NCBI GenBank assembly: GCA_902796745.1
Contig: CADBQC010000090.1
Span: forward strand, 1-6,793
Direction of reading: 5' to 3'
DNA: 6,793 nucleotides
Source of the DNA: an uncultured Pseudomonadota bacterium
Lineage (GTDB): Bacteria; Pseudomonadota; Alphaproteobacteria; RUG11792
Position 1 is the first letter of the stretch; every line of letters begins with the position of its first letter. Below, piece by piece: positions 6,632 through 6,793 of the stretch. The notes below the pieces were generated by a model that was given only the letters and a program-made list of their open reading frames with translations, did not search any database and had not been told where the DNA came from. The position numbers and the translations under genes were made by a program.

Positions 6632-6643
6632 GGGGGGGCTCAC

Positions 6644-6682
6644 TATAACTGCTGTAATGAACAACGTGAAATTGCAGTTATA
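6644..6682. repeat. Perfect 9-bp inverted repeat with 21-base loop
   Basis: TATAACTGC (6644-6652) pairs exactly with GCAGTTATA (6674-6682). It could be an RNA hairpin in a leader, or a two-site operator with half-sites about three helical turns apart. No T run follows, so it is not a standard terminator. Confidence 0.5.
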
Positions 6683-6737
6683 CCTCTTAACTAAAGTTTT
6701 TGTATCAACATGTCCATTTTGTATTGAACTTTCGGTT

Positions 6738-6753
6738 CTGATATTGATATCAG
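6738..6753. promoter_or_regulatory. 16-bp palindrome, possible operator
   Basis: CTGATATTGATATCAG is a perfect 7-bp inverted repeat around a 2-base centre, the size of a typical dimeric repressor site. A weak -35-like TTGAAC (6724-6729) with TATCAG (6748-6753) 18 bases later would place it over a -10 box. The gene it might control would lie past the right edge. The palindrome is certain; the operator role is a guess. Confidence 0.35.
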
Positions 6754-6793
6754 TAGCTTCTCAACCACTTTAATGGCAGAATAATTTACTATA

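Larger units (their letters stand above)
6410..6793. other. Non-coding stretch after murE
   Basis: These 384 bp contain no convincing gene on either strand. Open frames are at most about 60 codons, lack ribosome binding sites, and show no recognisable domain. The stretch holds an isolated TTGACA (6421-6426) without a matching -10 box and an AT-rich imperfect hairpin near 6466-6491. It also holds a direct repeat with hairpins and a T run (6538-6631), a T7G7 junction, and two perfect inverted repeats (6644-6682 and 6738-6753). It may be the murE 3' region plus the control region of a gene lying to the right. Confidence 0.6.

Noticed and set aside
6591..6773. 60-codon plus-strand frame with CPFC
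   Set aside because: It starts at TTG with no ribosome site, crosses the T7G7 tract and structured repeats, and does not resemble any known protein.
1..6793. CRISPR array or insertion sequence
   Set aside because: No regularly spaced repeats, terminal inverted repeats with duplications, or transposase-like frames were seen.

Overview
The window is AT-rich bacterial DNA carrying four complete protein genes, one partial protein gene and one tRNA gene. It looks like a chromosomal segment of a Gram-negative, probably alphaproteobacterial and host-associated organism. Three things support this: waaA (Kdo transfer to lipid A), a MurE with the meso-diaminopimelate signature DNPR and a GTNGKSS P-loop of the kind I recall from Rickettsia, and a DASS-type dicarboxylate carrier common in intracellular bacteria. 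The lineage assignment (Rickettsiales/Holosporales-like) is an inference from protein style, not a search result.

Layout. At 1-1011 (minus) is the N-terminal part of a secreted, low-complexity surface protein that runs off the left edge. Its passenger resembles that of an autotransporter. Between 1012 and 1183 is a two-way promoter region with small hairpins in the leader of the surface-protein gene. At 1184-1260 (plus) is a complete tRNA-Arg(ACG) with encoded CCA. Only 17 bp later (1278-2165, plus) comes an exported thioredoxin-fold protein with a CPHC active site and a very basic C-terminal tail. It converges with, and overlaps by 9 bp, a DASS/SLC13-type anion transporter gene (2157-3578, minus). 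Upstream of the transporter on the same strand, after a 65-bp gap, is waaA (3644-4942, minus). Divergent from waaA is murE (5027-6409, plus). The last 384 bp (6410-6793) hold no convincing gene. They do hold hairpins, a T7G7 homopolymer junction and two perfect inverted repeats.

Function. waaA and murE build the two classical layers of a Gram-negative envelope (LPS inner core and mDAP peptidoglycan) and are read from a shared divergent promoter region. The thioredoxin-like protein and the surface protein are both exported, and the carrier would exchange dicarboxylates across the inner membrane. The window therefore has an envelope/host-interface flavour, but nothing in it proves a single coordinated system.

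Points most worth a second look are an apparent +1 frame disruption at the 5' end of murE in an A5 tract, the loss of the usual second substrate/sodium motif in the DASS carrier, and the structured non-coding tail after murE. I did not find a clear previously undescribed multi-gene system.
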